Origin: Chrysemys picta bellii
Taxonomy: Eukaryota > Chordata > Testudines > Emydidae
Assembly: GCF_011386835.1 (NCBI RefSeq)
Contig: NC_088792.1
Coordinates: 222,669,894 to 222,733,893, forward strand
Reading direction: 5' to 3'
Length of the DNA: 64,000 bases
Shown here: positions 1-11,398 of the stretch, in pieces
Numbering within the stretch: the first letter of the stretch is position 1
Layout: each line of letters begins with the position of its first letter
Made by a program: the position numbers and the translations under genes
The notes under the pieces: model-generated
The model's database searches: none
The model's input: the letters and a program-made list of their open reading frames with translations, nothing else
Told to the model about the DNA's origin: nothing

Positions 1-1263
1 AGAAATATACAAATTGAAGAGTCTATGTGAACCAGTTCTTACAGTAAAATTCATTAACCTTTTTGAATGTCAGTTGATAGGAATGACAGATCTCAGTTAA
101 ATGACTGATTCACTTTCTGCTCTTATTTCAACCACTCTCCATAATCATACATGTATTTTAATCTTCGTAGAATTCACTTTTCTTTTGACAAAGGATATAA
201 GGAAATCAGACTTGTTGTGGGTTTTGGGTTTTTTTTCCCCAACACAGGCATTGCTGGAACAGTAGGAAGCTGCAGTGTAGAATCACCTCCAAACAAACAA
301 AAGGCTGCGTGTTCTTAGACCTCTGATGATGCAGCCAGGTGGAAGGAGTATTTTTGGAAAGAGCATTTTTCCCTATTCACATGACAGAGTGTCATGAAAT
401 GCCATCTGCAAAGTTGGTATTAAAAATGCAATAGGTAGCAATGAAATATTAAGACAACATAGAAGGTTGAGCGGTGAGTTATTTTTTAATGGCTTAAACC
501 GAGTTTCTATAAGACTCTGCACTGGCGGATTCTTTAAGGTGAAGAAGTGTTTAGTGATTGTGGTTTCAGTCTCAGTCCATCCTCCCTCAATTTGCATTGC
601 TTTGTCTTTTTCAAGATTCCCTGCAAAGTTACACAGTCTGGCAGGTCTCTTGTTGGAGCAGTTCTCTTATTAGAATCTAAATAAAAATCATATTCAGAAT
701 AAGGCCATGATACAGGGATGTCATTTCCTATATTATTTTGTAGTTCAGCAGCTACAGACTCCTACATGCTGGAGAATTTGCATCTCCAGTCCTTTCACTG
801 AAGTAATGTTTGAACTATTTTTGAACTTCTTCATGAAATTACTGTCAGCATTTCACAAAGAAGAGGGTGAGCCTGCCAGGTGACTGGCAGAAAACTTTCA
901 AACTTGCACTTGGTTGTTAGGCTATATACGTCTGATGAAGAGTTCAGTATGTTTATCAATTTTGCTCTTCAAATCAGCCTCTATCTGGTTTTATTTTCAG
1001 TTCACACAGTGATTGCTTGCTCTTTTCAGTTTTATTGAGTGAATAACGTTTGTCCATCAGGATAAAGTCAATATACAGTTTGCCAGTCAGAATAAAATTA
1101 ATTACATACTTGATTCCCCGGGGAAGCTTCTCCATGGTGATCTTTGTTCATTATTTTTTGTTGTGATCACTATTTAAAGGGGGCCTGGCAACCATCTTTA
1201 AATATGGACACACAATGTGCTTGGCATTGTGCAAAACATATGCTCGAAAAAGGATGAATTCTA
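1..1263. other. intergenic sequence, no gene seen
   Basis: AT-rich unique-looking sequence on the downstream side of ATP6V1H. Only short open frames without domain signatures occur. In mammals the next gene in this direction is OPRK1, far away; none of it is visible here. Confidence 0.6.
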
Positions 1264-1350
1264 TTATTGATTTGTATTACTGTAGTGTCTAGGAGCCCTA
1301 GTCATGGATCAGACCTTACAGAGCTAGGCGTTGCGCAAACAATATGATCT
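1264..1350. repeat. ancient amniote interspersed repeat fragment
   Basis: The stretch from about tgtctaggagccctagtcat to gctaggcgttgcgcaaac matches the wording of an old, widely dispersed vertebrate repeat. Related pieces occur at about 10125-10215 and 14463-14540 in this window. Too diverged for limits or family to be fixed by eye. Confidence 0.5.
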
Positions 1351-1907
1351 TTTAGTGTGATGAATTAAATCAAAGTAGTGTGTTTTTGTGGATAGGTGAA
1401 TGGATTTGAATCTCATGCATTAGACATTAAGGCTTTCATTCAACAAGGTACTTAAGCACGTGCCTGAATTGGGGCCTAAGCACCGCTGATGAATTTTTCT
1501 GGACTGCCATTTCTCTTGGCATTCTGCAGGGGCTCCTCAGACACCTCTACTGATTGCAACTGTAATAGAATCACATAGAGACCACCTCTCTCCCTGATAT
1601 AGGCAGGTCCCAAACCACAGAGCCTTAAGAGTCTTTTATGTTGGATAAGAACTTGGACTTTCTAGATGGCAATTGTCACTGAAAGATCAACCCATTTTCC
1701 AGTCCTGTGATTCATTCCCCATGAATCTTCAAAAATAATCATCAGTTCAGTGGATTATCGGACCAATAAGAAATATCTTACCCACTACCTGTGTTTACAG
1801 AGTACATAGATAGGGATTCTGAAATAACTTCCTTTCAATATCCATGGGTATGCATCATTAGGCCCTGATGACTTGTATACTGTATGTTGCCACAAATATT
1901 GTGTCAA

Positions 1908-1998
1908 GCACCAGAGAGTCCTGTGGCACTTTTAAGACTAACAGATGTATTGGAGCATAAGCTTTCATAGGTGAATGCCCACTTCGTCGGATGCATGT
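1908..1998 (-). repeat. diverged copy of the short retroposon family
   Basis: Contains agtcctgtggcacttttaag, actaacagatgtattggagc and ataagctttcataggtg in the order seen, in the same orientation, in the left arm at 2848-2942. It is clearly more diverged than the copies at 2848 and 37184, hence older. The end at gatgcatg matches the 5' boundary of the other copies. Confidence 0.75.
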
Positions 1999-2834
1999 AC
2001 TGTGTTGTCACTGTTACCACTTACTTGGTTGACATGAGAGTTCTACAAACATCTCATGGTCTGAGTGTTTTATGGGACAGTTGTACATGCTACCTAAGCA
2101 GACAGAAGTCATTTCACACTTTATTCACAGCCAGCTGTCCTAAACCTTAAAAATATTTAAAATCACAAAAAAAAACTCTTTGGCTGAAGACAGACCTTCA
2201 GTCTGGAGTTTACCAAATAGTTGTGTGAGCGCAAATCAAGTCTGCATTGCAGGACGTTATTTCAGAATCTGCATACTCTGCAAACACAGACAGTGGGTAA
2301 AATATTTCTTATTGGCTCAATAAACTACGGAATATATAGAAGCTGGCAAAGCCCATCCTTTCTGCGGTGAAATTGGCAAAACAAACTATCAATCACTAGA
2401 TCCAACCTTAAATTCAATATTCAGTAATTTTCCCAGAGGCCTTACAGCTTTTCCAGATGAACATTCCAGTCATCTTCATCAATAACACAGCTGGTGTTCA
2501 CTTGCAGCAGTCTGAAATTAAATTAAGCTGGTTTGTGTTTGGATGTAATGGCCATTACAAATCAAATGCAGCTAGCACAAGGCACAGAATGGTCTGTTAA
2601 CACTTGATCAATTGAAAACCGAGTATCTGGATCCCAAAAACTGTGGCTTGTAATGGAATTCATGGCTTTGATCCTTGAATCGACATTTCCATCCAAAATA
2701 AGAAAATGAAAGGAAAAATTAGACTGACTTCATGGACTGTATAATTAACCAAAAAATGTGGCATAGCAACGTCAAATTCTTTCTGAATCAAGGCCACTTT
2801 ATTGCCACGGGGAAGAATGAGACTTGTATCGACG

Positions 2835-3072
2835 CATTGAATTCCAAAAAAGAACAGGAGTACTTGTGGCACCTTAGAGACTAACAAATGTATTAGAGCA
2901 TAAGCTTTCGTGGACTACAGCCCACTTCTTCGGATGCATATAGCTGTAGTCCACGAAAGCTTATGCTCTAATAAATTTGTTAGTCTCTAAGGTGCCACAA
3001 GTACTCCTGTTCTTCTTTTTGCGGATACAGACTAACACGGCTGTTACTCTGAAACCTGTCATTGAATTCCAA
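2835..3072. mobile_element. inverted-duplicated (fold-back) copy of the short retroposon
   Basis: The left arm (about 2848-2942) and right arm (about 2943-3059) are near-perfect reverse complements over the 5' 75-90 bases of the element: retroposon start, aaagcttatgctctaataaa, ggtgccacaagtactcctgt. Only the right arm continues into the 3' part (cagactaacacggctgttac to cctgtc). A 13-bp direct repeat cattgaattccaa flanks the whole structure at 2835-2847 and 3060-3072. The flanking duplication shows integration by target-primed reverse transcription; the inversion resembles twin priming, but the sequence is duplicated rather than only inverted. Confidence 0.85.
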
Positions 3073-3589
3073 GTATCCCCTAATATCCTTCTGTTGATAC
3101 AAGTCAAAATAAATCACTATAGCACTGTAGGGGGATCGTTGGAACTCAGGGTATTGTGCACAATTTGATGTGGCAGGAAACCATAGCAGTTATCGTGACT
3201 CTGGGAAACCAAGTGACAGCTCTTGCCAAGGTTGCAGGCATTCACTAAGAACTGACAAACTCAGAGCTGGAGACCAGACCAGTTCACTTATATGTTAGTG
3301 TTGCTCAAAATAGGTACTAGTCTTATAAAAAGGTATTTAGTGTTTAAACTCTACAGAATGTTTGTAAATTGCTGAATGTGTTAATCTTATTTGTTACATC
3401 TGCATTCCATGCTATAAAGGAAATATACAAGTTTTGCTTTATAACTTAAAAAAATGTTTGCTCTAAACTTGTGAACTCAGATGGGAAGAACTATCAAAGA
3501 CAGATGAGCTATTAAGGAACATTGCAATACAAAGGATTGGTGAATAGTCCTATTGCATCTTGGAAATGCTACATGCAGGCAAGCTCATC

Positions 3590-4090
3590 TATGGAGGCTG
3601 AATGAAAGAAATAAATCAGACAAGAAAATTTTCTGTCTCTTGGCTGTTTGAACTCTTGCAGGGCCAGAGTCACTAAACTGAAGCCAGAGATACCCCGGGT
3701 CACCCTGAAAGACATTTTGAATTGACAGAGCTCTACAACTGTCATTCGTAGGATTTAGATTGCACTGCATTTGTGTGTACATGTTGCTTGCTTTAACCTG
3801 TCAATAACTCATTTATTTTTTTTCCTGGTTAATAAACCTTTAGTTAGTTTATTACAGGATTGGCTACAAGCATTGTCTTTGGTGTAAGATCTAGGGTAAC
3901 CATTGATCTGGGGTAAATGACTGGTCTCTTGGGACTGGAAGCAACTGGAATATGTTGTGATTCTTAGTGATAAATGGTCACTTACACTAAGTCCACCTTG
4001 CCTGTGTGGCAAGATAAATGGTAGACTGTCTGTGACTCCAAAGCAAGATAAATGGGGACTGTCTGTGACTCCATGGTAAGACTGTTACAG
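3590..4090 (+). mobile_element. LTR-like retroelement segment (tentative)
   Basis: I recognise ggttaataaacctttagtta, followed by a ggattggctacaagcattgt motif, as a dispersed turtle LTR-type repeat. An AATAAA lies inside it at about 3830. Near the end a 34-bp direct duplication starts at 4010 and 4044 (caagataaatgg then actgtctgtgactcca). No internal coding region and no terminal duplication were identified, so its limits and class are uncertain. Confidence 0.5.
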
Positions 4091-4094
4091 TCAG

Positions 4095-4575
4095 GGGTGA
4101 AAGCAACTTAAAGGACTTACCAGTACTCTGGAGTCCTGAGCAGAGGGAGGGGCCTCGACCAGAAGGGACGTGGCCTCAACCAGAAGAGGCGGGGCCTTTC
4201 GAGCCCAGGGCCCTTTAAATTGAGATGCGGTAGTGGCGGCCAGGAGCCCAGGGCCCTTTAAATCACTGCTGGAGCTACCAGCCGCAGAGGCAGCTTGGAG
4301 CCCCAGGGCTCGGGGGCCATTTAAAGGGCCCGGCGCTCCAGCCGCCACTACCACAGCGGAGCCCAGGGCCCTTTAAATTGCCGCCTGAGCCCTGCTGCTG
4401 GAGCCCTGGGGTAGCAGCGGCAGCCGGGGGGCTCCAGAGGTGATTTAAAGGGCCAGGGGCTCCCAGCTACCGCTACCGCAGCGGAGCCCCGGGGGTTTCA
4501 GCTGTCGCTGCGGCCCCAGGGCTCTGGCCACGGGGCTTGGGTGGCAATTTAAAGGGCCCAGGGCTCCATTAGCGT
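4095..4575. repeat. GC-rich repeat with a CCCAGGGCCCTTTAAAT motif in both orientations
   Basis: The motif cccagggccctttaaat occurs at 4204, 4247 and 4362. Its reverse-complement core atttaaagggcc occurs at 4319, 4443 and 4547. Between copies are CCGCTACC/AGCGGAGCCC-like spacers. The block is far more GC-rich than its surroundings. It looks like a dispersed GC-rich repeat with internal, partly inverted, tandem structure; the open frames across it are low-complexity and not credible genes. Confidence 0.8.
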
Positions 4576-5340
4576 TACTCTATTCCAAAACTTGGAAACA
4601 TTCACAACCACCTCAGCTCCACTTTTCATTTATGCCCCTGCAACATCCTGAACATTTCTTCAAAGATCTAAGAGCTCTGGATTCCCAAAGAAGTCCACTG
4701 GAGTTCAGTCTTTCTTTCACAGGAGCTACTCAAGACCCAAGAGGATCAGGCTCTAATTTCCTATTGTGTTTCTGCTTTAGATCCCTTCCTCAAGCATATC
4801 CCTACCTGTATGGAATTTTTCTCCATTAGCTGTAACAATTCCTAAGTAAGGCCCTGCACCAGCAATCTGATCGATGTGAGGGGTGAATGCTTCTGCCTAC
4901 ACAGAGCCCCCCGTTAAGTCAGTGGGCTCCACAAGAGCCTGCCTGTGGAGGTCAGGTTGCTGGATCGTTGCTTAAGAGAGATGAACTGAAGAACTCATAT
5001 GTAGTGGGTGTTCCGTATAGCCCATTAGTGCAGTGAATCTAAACTGTGGTTTCTCTCTGCAATCCGCTTACACTGGCATAAGGATCTAGCAGATATGGTG
5101 TTACTAAGCAACCTGATGCACTACTCATTGACTCTGTTAAAGACTGAACCCAACTCATGAAAAACCTTTTTATATAGTGAAAAGTATCATTTCTTCATCC
5201 TGCACCTCTGAAAAGGGGACAAAGTACTTCTGGAAGGCTCTATAGAACTTGCTCTTTTCTGGATGGAGTATTGCTGATTGTTCTTTAAAAAGGTGAAAAT
5301 CTGTTTCCATGATGCAATGACTTGTAACGTAATAACAATA
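4576..5340. other. intergenic sequence, no gene seen
   Basis: No exon signature or strong repeat similarity recognised. A palindrome-poor, AT-moderate stretch leading into the CR1 fragment. Confidence 0.5.
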
Positions 5341-5625
5341 ATATAAGAATGGCCAAACTGGGTCAGACCAAAGATCCATCCAACCCAGTATCCTGCCTTC
5401 TGACAGAGGCCAATGCCATGTGCGCCACAGGGAATGAACAGAACAGGTAATCATCAAGTGATCCATCCCGTCGCCCATTCCCAGCTTCTGGCAAACAGAG
5501 ACCAGGGGCACCATCCCTGCCTATCCTGGCTAAGAGACATTGATGAACCTATCCTCCATTAATTCTTTTTTGAATTCTGTTATAGTCTTGGCCTTCATAA
5601 CGTTATGTTTAGTCTCCTTCACTAC
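5341..5625 (-). mobile_element. CR1 LINE 3'-end fragment
   Basis: The plus strand reads the reverse complement of a CR1 C-terminal and 3' UTR region: aagaatggccaaactgggtc, cagtatcctgccttctgaca, gccaatgccatgtgcgccac and so on. The plus-oriented CR1 end at 7815-8005 contains the complementary text. Strongly 5'-truncated, as usual for CR1. Confidence 0.85.
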
Positions 5626-5814
5626 TTATGCATTCTGTGCTGCAACAGTGATGATTATGAGTATTATTTTTCAGCCACTGATCTAGTTAAACACAGTGCC
5701 AGAGAGACAGTTATTACAGTTGGATAAGTATAGCAGTTCCGAGTAATGTTGCAGCCATTATTTTTTCCTCCTTTACTGCTAATGGTGTACAAAAAATAAT
5801 ATCCATCTTCTGCT

Positions 5815-8010
5815 CTGCAAGGAAACTTTTTAAAGACACCATAATGGAAGCTCAACTTAAATGTATACCCCAAATTAAAAAACATAGTAAAAGAACCAAA
5901 AAAAAATGGCACTGTGACTAAACAACAAAGTAAAAGAGGAAGTGAGAGGCAAAAAGGCATCTTTTAAGGAGTAGAAGTTAAATCCTAGTGAAGAAAATAG
6001 AAAGGAGCATAAACTGAATGAAGTGTAAAAATATAATTAGGAAGGCCAAAAAAGAATTTGAAGAACAGCTATGCAAAGACTCAAAAAGTAATAGCAATTT
6101 TTTTTTTTTAAGTACATCAGAAGCAGGAAGCCTGCTAAACCACCAGTGGGGCCACTGGACAATCAAGATGCTACAGGATCACTCAAGGATGATAAGGCCA
6201 TTGCGGAGAAACTAAATGAATTGTTTGCATCAGTCTTCATGGCTGAGGATGTAAGTGAGATTCCCAAACCTGAGCCATTCTTTTTAGGTGACAAATCTGA
6301 GCAACTGTCCCAGATTGAAGTGTCATTAGAGGAGGTTTTGGAACAAATTGATAAACTAAACAGTAATAAGTCACCAGACCAGATGGTATTCACCCAAGAG
6401 TTCTGAAGGAACTCAATTGTGAAATTAATAACTGTAGTCTGTAACCTATCATTTAAATCAGCTTCTATACCAAATGACTGGAGGATAGCTAATGGGACGC
6501 CAATTTTTAAAAAGGATTCCAGAGGTGATCCTGGCAATTACAGGCTGGTAAGCCTGACTTCAGTACCGTGCAAACTGGTTGAAACTATAGTAAAAAACAA
6601 AATTGTTAGACACATAGATGAAAATAATTTGTTGGGGAAGAGTCAACATGGGTTTTGTAAAGGGAAATCATGCCTCACCAATTTACTAGAATTCTTTGAG
6701 GGGGTCCACAGGCATATGGACAAGGGGGATCCAGTAGATATAGTGTACTTAGATATTCAAAAAGCCTTTGACAAGATCCCTCACAAAGGCTCTTAAGAAA
6801 AAGTAATCTGTCATGGGATAAGAAGGAAGGTCCTCTCATAGATTGGTAACTGGTTAAAAGATAGGAAACAAAGGGTAGGAATAAATGGTCAGGTTTCAGA
6901 ATGGAGAGGGGTAAATAGTAGTGTCCCCCAGTGGTCTGTACTGGGACCAGTCTTATTCAACATATTCATAAATGATCTGGAAAAAGGGGTAAATAGTGAA
7001 GTGCCAATGTGCAGATAATACAAAACTCCTCAAGATAGTTAAGTTCCAGGCAGACTGCGAAGAGCTACAAAAGGATCAAACAAAACTGGGTGACTGGGCA
7101 ACAAAATGGCAGGTGAAATTCAGTGTTGATAAATGCAAAGTAGCGCACATTGGAAAACAATCATATACATATAAAATGATGGGGTATAAATTAGCTGTTA
7201 CCACTCAAGAAAGATCTTGGAGTCATTGTGAATAGTTCTCTGAAAACATCCACTCTATGTGCAGCGGCAGTCAAAAAAGCAAACAGAATGTTGGGAATCA
7301 TTAAGAAAGGGATAGATAATAAGACAGAAAATATCATATTGCCTCTATATAGATCCATGGTATGCCCACATCTTGAATATTGCATGCAGATGTGGTCGCC
7401 CCATCTCAAAAAAGATATATTGGAATTGGAAAAGGTTCAAAAAAGGGCAACAAAAATTATTAGGGGTATGGAACAGCTTCCATATAAGGAGAGATTAATA
7501 AAACTGGGAATTTTCAGCTTAGAAAATAGACCACTAAAGGGGGATATGATTGCAGTCTATAAAATCCTGACTGGTGTGGAGAAAGAAAATAAGGAAGTGT
7601 TATTTACTCCTTCTCATAACACAAGAACTAGGGGTCACCAAATGAAATTAATAGGCGGCAGGTTTAAAACAAACAAAATGAAGTATTTCTTCACACAACC
7701 CCCAGTCAACCTGTGGAACTCTTTGCCAGAAGATGTTGTGAAGGCCACGACTATAATAGGGTTCAAGAAAGAACTAGATAAATTCATGGAAGATAGGCCC
7801 ATCAATGGCCATTAGCCAGGATGGACAGGAATGGTGTCTCTAGCCTCTGTTTGCCAGAAACTGGGAATGGGTGATGGATGGATCATTTGAGGATTAGCTG
7901 TTCTGTTCATTCTCTGTGGAGCACCTGGCATTGGCTTCTGTCAGAAGGCAGATACTGGGCTAGATGGACCTTTGGTCTAACCCAGTACGGCCGTTCTTAC
8001 ATGCTTGTGC
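5815..8010 (+). mobile_element. CR1 LINE, 5'-truncated, ORF2 broken by stops and frameshifts
   Basis: Fragments in different frames give consecutive pieces of a CR1 ORF2. The linker to the RT reads MKCKNIIRKAKKEFEEQLCK (6018). The RT includes [36 protein letters not shown] and VDIVYLDIQKAFDKIPH (6419-6796). The C-terminal domain, with [20 protein letters not shown] and [20 protein letters not shown], is open from 7228 to 7815. A FADD-box equivalent near 7005 is damaged. The 3' end (tagatggacctttggtctaa, gttcttac) is present at about 8000. A dead copy. Confidence 0.9.
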
Positions 8011-8825
8011 TTTGGTCAGTAACAATCAGAGGTACTATTTTTCATGCTGCCACTTTGAAAAGCATTGGGGAAAAGGATGAATACTTGGTTTGGCTTAGAT
8101 TTTTTTTCAGAAATGTTTAGCCATTTAAGTTAATGTGCCATGTTAAACAAGTCTCTAACATTTATGTAGACACATTAAATGCACACACACCTCCTCATGT
8201 CAACAGACAAAGGTAAAGCTTATAAAAGGACAAGAGCCTGTCTGTGTTCAGAATGCTATGGCCAAAATTGTGCAATAGAACAGATCTAGGGAATATTAAC
8301 TGTGTGGATAAAAGATTTAGAATGGCATTTTCAAAAGCACTCAGCATTGGCTTAACTCTGCTATTACAAAGTGCACGGGGAGTCTTACCTTTGACTTTAA
8401 GCCATTAATGAATGCTTTGAACACCTCCTCCTTCAGGAACGAAGCAGGTTATGAAGACAGGTCTATTGTTTAAGGCACACAAAATCAGAAGGCCAGTTTA
8501 ATTAGGGTTGAACATGCTGCTATGATACCAGGACTCCATTTTGTACTACGTGTTACGTGAATTTTGTACTTATGAAATGTGATGGACTGAGACCAGAAGA
8601 CAGAAATCCAGGCAGAAAGCACAGGCAGCTGCAGTGGCTATATAAACTTCCCTGCCATGCCACTGAGACTCAACCCCGCTCACAGTGCACAAGCCCAGGA
8701 GCTGAGGAAGCAGTTAATGCCCCATTCCTATTCAGCCATGGACTTCTCTGCTGAGAATGCCAGCAAGGATGTGTATTAGTTATGGGGACCCCTGTCCACT
8801 TTCAGATACAACTGACTCATTTCAC
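8011..8825. other. intergenic sequence, no gene seen
   Basis: Nothing recognisable beyond AT-rich unique sequence. Confidence 0.5.
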
Positions 8826-9100
8826 AGGGTATGTCTACACTGCAATTAGACACCCATGGCTGGCCTATGCCAGCTGACTCAGGCTTGCGGGGCTCAGTCT
8901 GTTTAATTGCTTTGTAGACATCTGGGCCCTGGCTGCAATCTAGGGCCCTCCCACCTCTCAGGGCCCTAGAGCCCAGGCTCCAGCCCCAGTCCAAACATCT
9001 ACACCGCAATTAAACAACCTCTTAGTCCGAGCCCCACAAGCCCGAGTCAGCTGGCACAGGCCAGCGGTGGGTTTTTAACTGCAGTGTAGACATATCCACA
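8826..9100. mobile_element. palindromic MITE (TIR about AGGGTATGTCTACACTGCA)
   Basis: It begins agggtatgtctacactgcaa and ends ttttaactgcagtgtagaca, the inverted form. Internal GGCCCTAGAGCCCAGGCTCC text is also partly mirrored. Relatives with the same ends lie at 11195-11398 and 38485-38757. Nonautonomous; hAT or Harbinger type cannot be decided from the unclear target duplication. Confidence 0.8.
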
Positions 9101-11194
9101 AAGGCTCGACTTGTGAGAACGCCATAGTTTCCGTGCAGACCTAGCTTACCCTTGAGTCTAGAGACGGAAGGCCCAGAATCCGTCACCAGCCCCCTGAGCC
9201 ATCCAGTCCTCACAAGCTGTTTTGTTTTGGGTCTGATTTTGTTTAATCCTCTCCCCAGGCCCTGGAGGATGAGGTATTGCCCATCTCTTGCTTTCTCTAT
9301 TGTCCTTTGCAGACCTAGGAGGGAGATTTTACCTGCCATTTCTAGCCATTTGATTAAATATGGGGAAAAAAAATCGAGGTGAAGAAACAGGCTTAGGGGA
9401 AGAGAAATTCTTGTGTGGAGAATAAATGACTTCCAGCTCTGGGCGTAGGTTGGTGGAGAGGGGTTCTCCATCTCTTGGCAGCAGGATACAATATTACCTG
9501 TGCCGGGCCCTGCCCTGCAACTCCATTCAGACTCACCCATGCTCTCCGGGGCTTGGCTGCTATTTATGCCTCAGAACATTTTTTTTGCAACCACAACAAT
9601 GGGAAAGGAGAAGTGAATGAAGCGGCAGTAACCACTCCAGCAGGAAACAAACTAGGAAAGTGGTGTCATTACAAAGTAGGGAAGCTGGGCCATCCAATTC
9701 CCCCACCCTTGCCTAAAAACAAGGACTTGGCAGGACAAGGTGGAACAAGCTGTCATCCCTCCACCACCTCAAGCAACAGTATTTGTATTTAAAAAGCAGG
9801 GTGGTACCGTAGCATTCAGTAGAATAGCAAGGCAGCTGCCACAAAAACATTTCAGTAAAACTCCATTTAAACTAAGATCAACTAGGGCCCCTGAGGTTTT
9901 CAAAAAGGTAGCTGGAGAGGCTCTCTATCTTCTGTTTACATAGAGAACAGAAGCCACAGGGATGGTTTCTCTACAACATATACAAGGCCTCACTGACAGG
10001 TGACTACAACTGAGGCATTCTTAATTCATCCTGCCTTTATTACATGCTTCTGGGGAATGATTCTAGAATCCACTTATTGGAAAAGTCACCCTAAGCAAGT
10101 TATGATTTGTAGCACCCAAATGCCCGATTCAGAATCAGGGCACTGTAATGACAGACACTTTAGACACAACATAAATTACAGTCCCTACCCCCAGGCTCTC
10201 ACAATCTAGATATGGAGATGCAACAAGAAAGTGTAGAACTGGGAGAGGGTCAACAGCTGGATGCAACACAAGGCTGCATGTATTAGCTAAGTGTACAATT
10301 TGAAGGGTTGTTTTTATTTAAGATAAACAAGCACAGATATTAATCAAATCAGAAACAGGGTACCTGCTTAGCCATCTCTTACCAAAAAAAACCTGGCTTT
10401 AACATTAATTTATGCAGCAGTTAACACTTAGCTATATTTGACTCCGTTGAATAAATGAGAACTGACTTGAACAAACAAATTACCTACATACAAGACATGT
10501 CTCCATTTGTAAATGGATTTTAATTTGAGATATTACAAATACTGCCTCAAGTCCCCTCAAAAAGAGAGAAATCCAAGTTAACTGATTACATTTCAGATAT
10601 TACTCTGCTGATATTGCAGGAGCTAGAGTTTATGATGCATGGCTGTACTGAATAAAAGATATTTCTATTCCATATACACTACACAACACAGCAATAGATA
10701 TGGCTTGAATTTTAAATGTTTTATTTACTGTGCCTTATGATTTAGGAATATCCTTACTATAGATTGTCCTATTTAGCTGATATCAAGTCATGATTTATCA
10801 AGTCTGCTTACAACGCTCAGTATTGCAAGTGCACTAAATCAATGCACTAACTTTAGGTTATAGTCTTGCTGCCATCATGAATAATGTTTACCCAACTCCT
10901 ACTGCAGAAAGAACTGAATGAGGAAGTATTTTCCATCTGCTCAAAACACAATAGACAGAGCACTGTACTTCCAGTCACTTGTTCAGGTTTTGTGTGTGTT
11001 TGTGTTTGTTTTTTAGGGCAGGTATTTGAACTAGAGCTAAGTAAACTTTTAATATTTTGCCTACTTTCCTGTGCAAAAGTGAACATAATATTTTGCATTG
11101 CTCTACTGGTTTTACTTCATTTATGAATATTGGCAATAACTTCTTCAGTAACTTTGCACAAACAAGAATCCATTATTTCTAAGTTTGAACATAT
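9101..11194. other. intergenic sequence with one old repeat piece
   Basis: An ancient repeat fragment (cagtccctacccccaggctc, acaatctaga) lies at about 10125-10215. The open frames around 9022-9540 on the minus strand and 9475-9792 on the plus strand have no domain signature and overlap MITE sequence, so they are not called. Confidence 0.5.
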
Positions 11195-11398
11195 GACAGG
11201 GTGTCTACACTGCAATTAGATACCCCCCGCTGACTCGTGCTCATGAGACTTGGGCTGCAGAGCTGTTTCGCTGCAGTGCAGACTTCGGGGTTCAGGCTGC
11301 AGCCTGAGCTCTGGGACTCTCCCACCTCCAGCCCAAGCCCAAGTCAGTTGGCACAGGCCAGCCCCAGGTTTTTCATTTGAGTGTAGACGTACCCTAAA
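11195..11398. mobile_element. palindromic MITE, shorter relative of 8826-9100
   Basis: Starts acagggtgtctacactgcaa and ends gagtgtagacgtaccctaaa. The middle carries the same GCCTGAGCTCTGGGACTCTC and AGTCAGTTGGCACAGGCCAG text as the family members at 8826 and 38485. Confidence 0.8.

Noticed and set aside
4091..4354. Alanine/proline/leucine-rich open frame in the GC-rich block
   Set aside because: Low-complexity translation of a GC-rich repeat; no start context or conservation argument.
9022..9540. 172-codon open frame on the minus strand
   Set aside because: It begins in unique sequence and runs into the MITE at 8826-9100. There is no recognisable domain or splice structure, and composition explains it.
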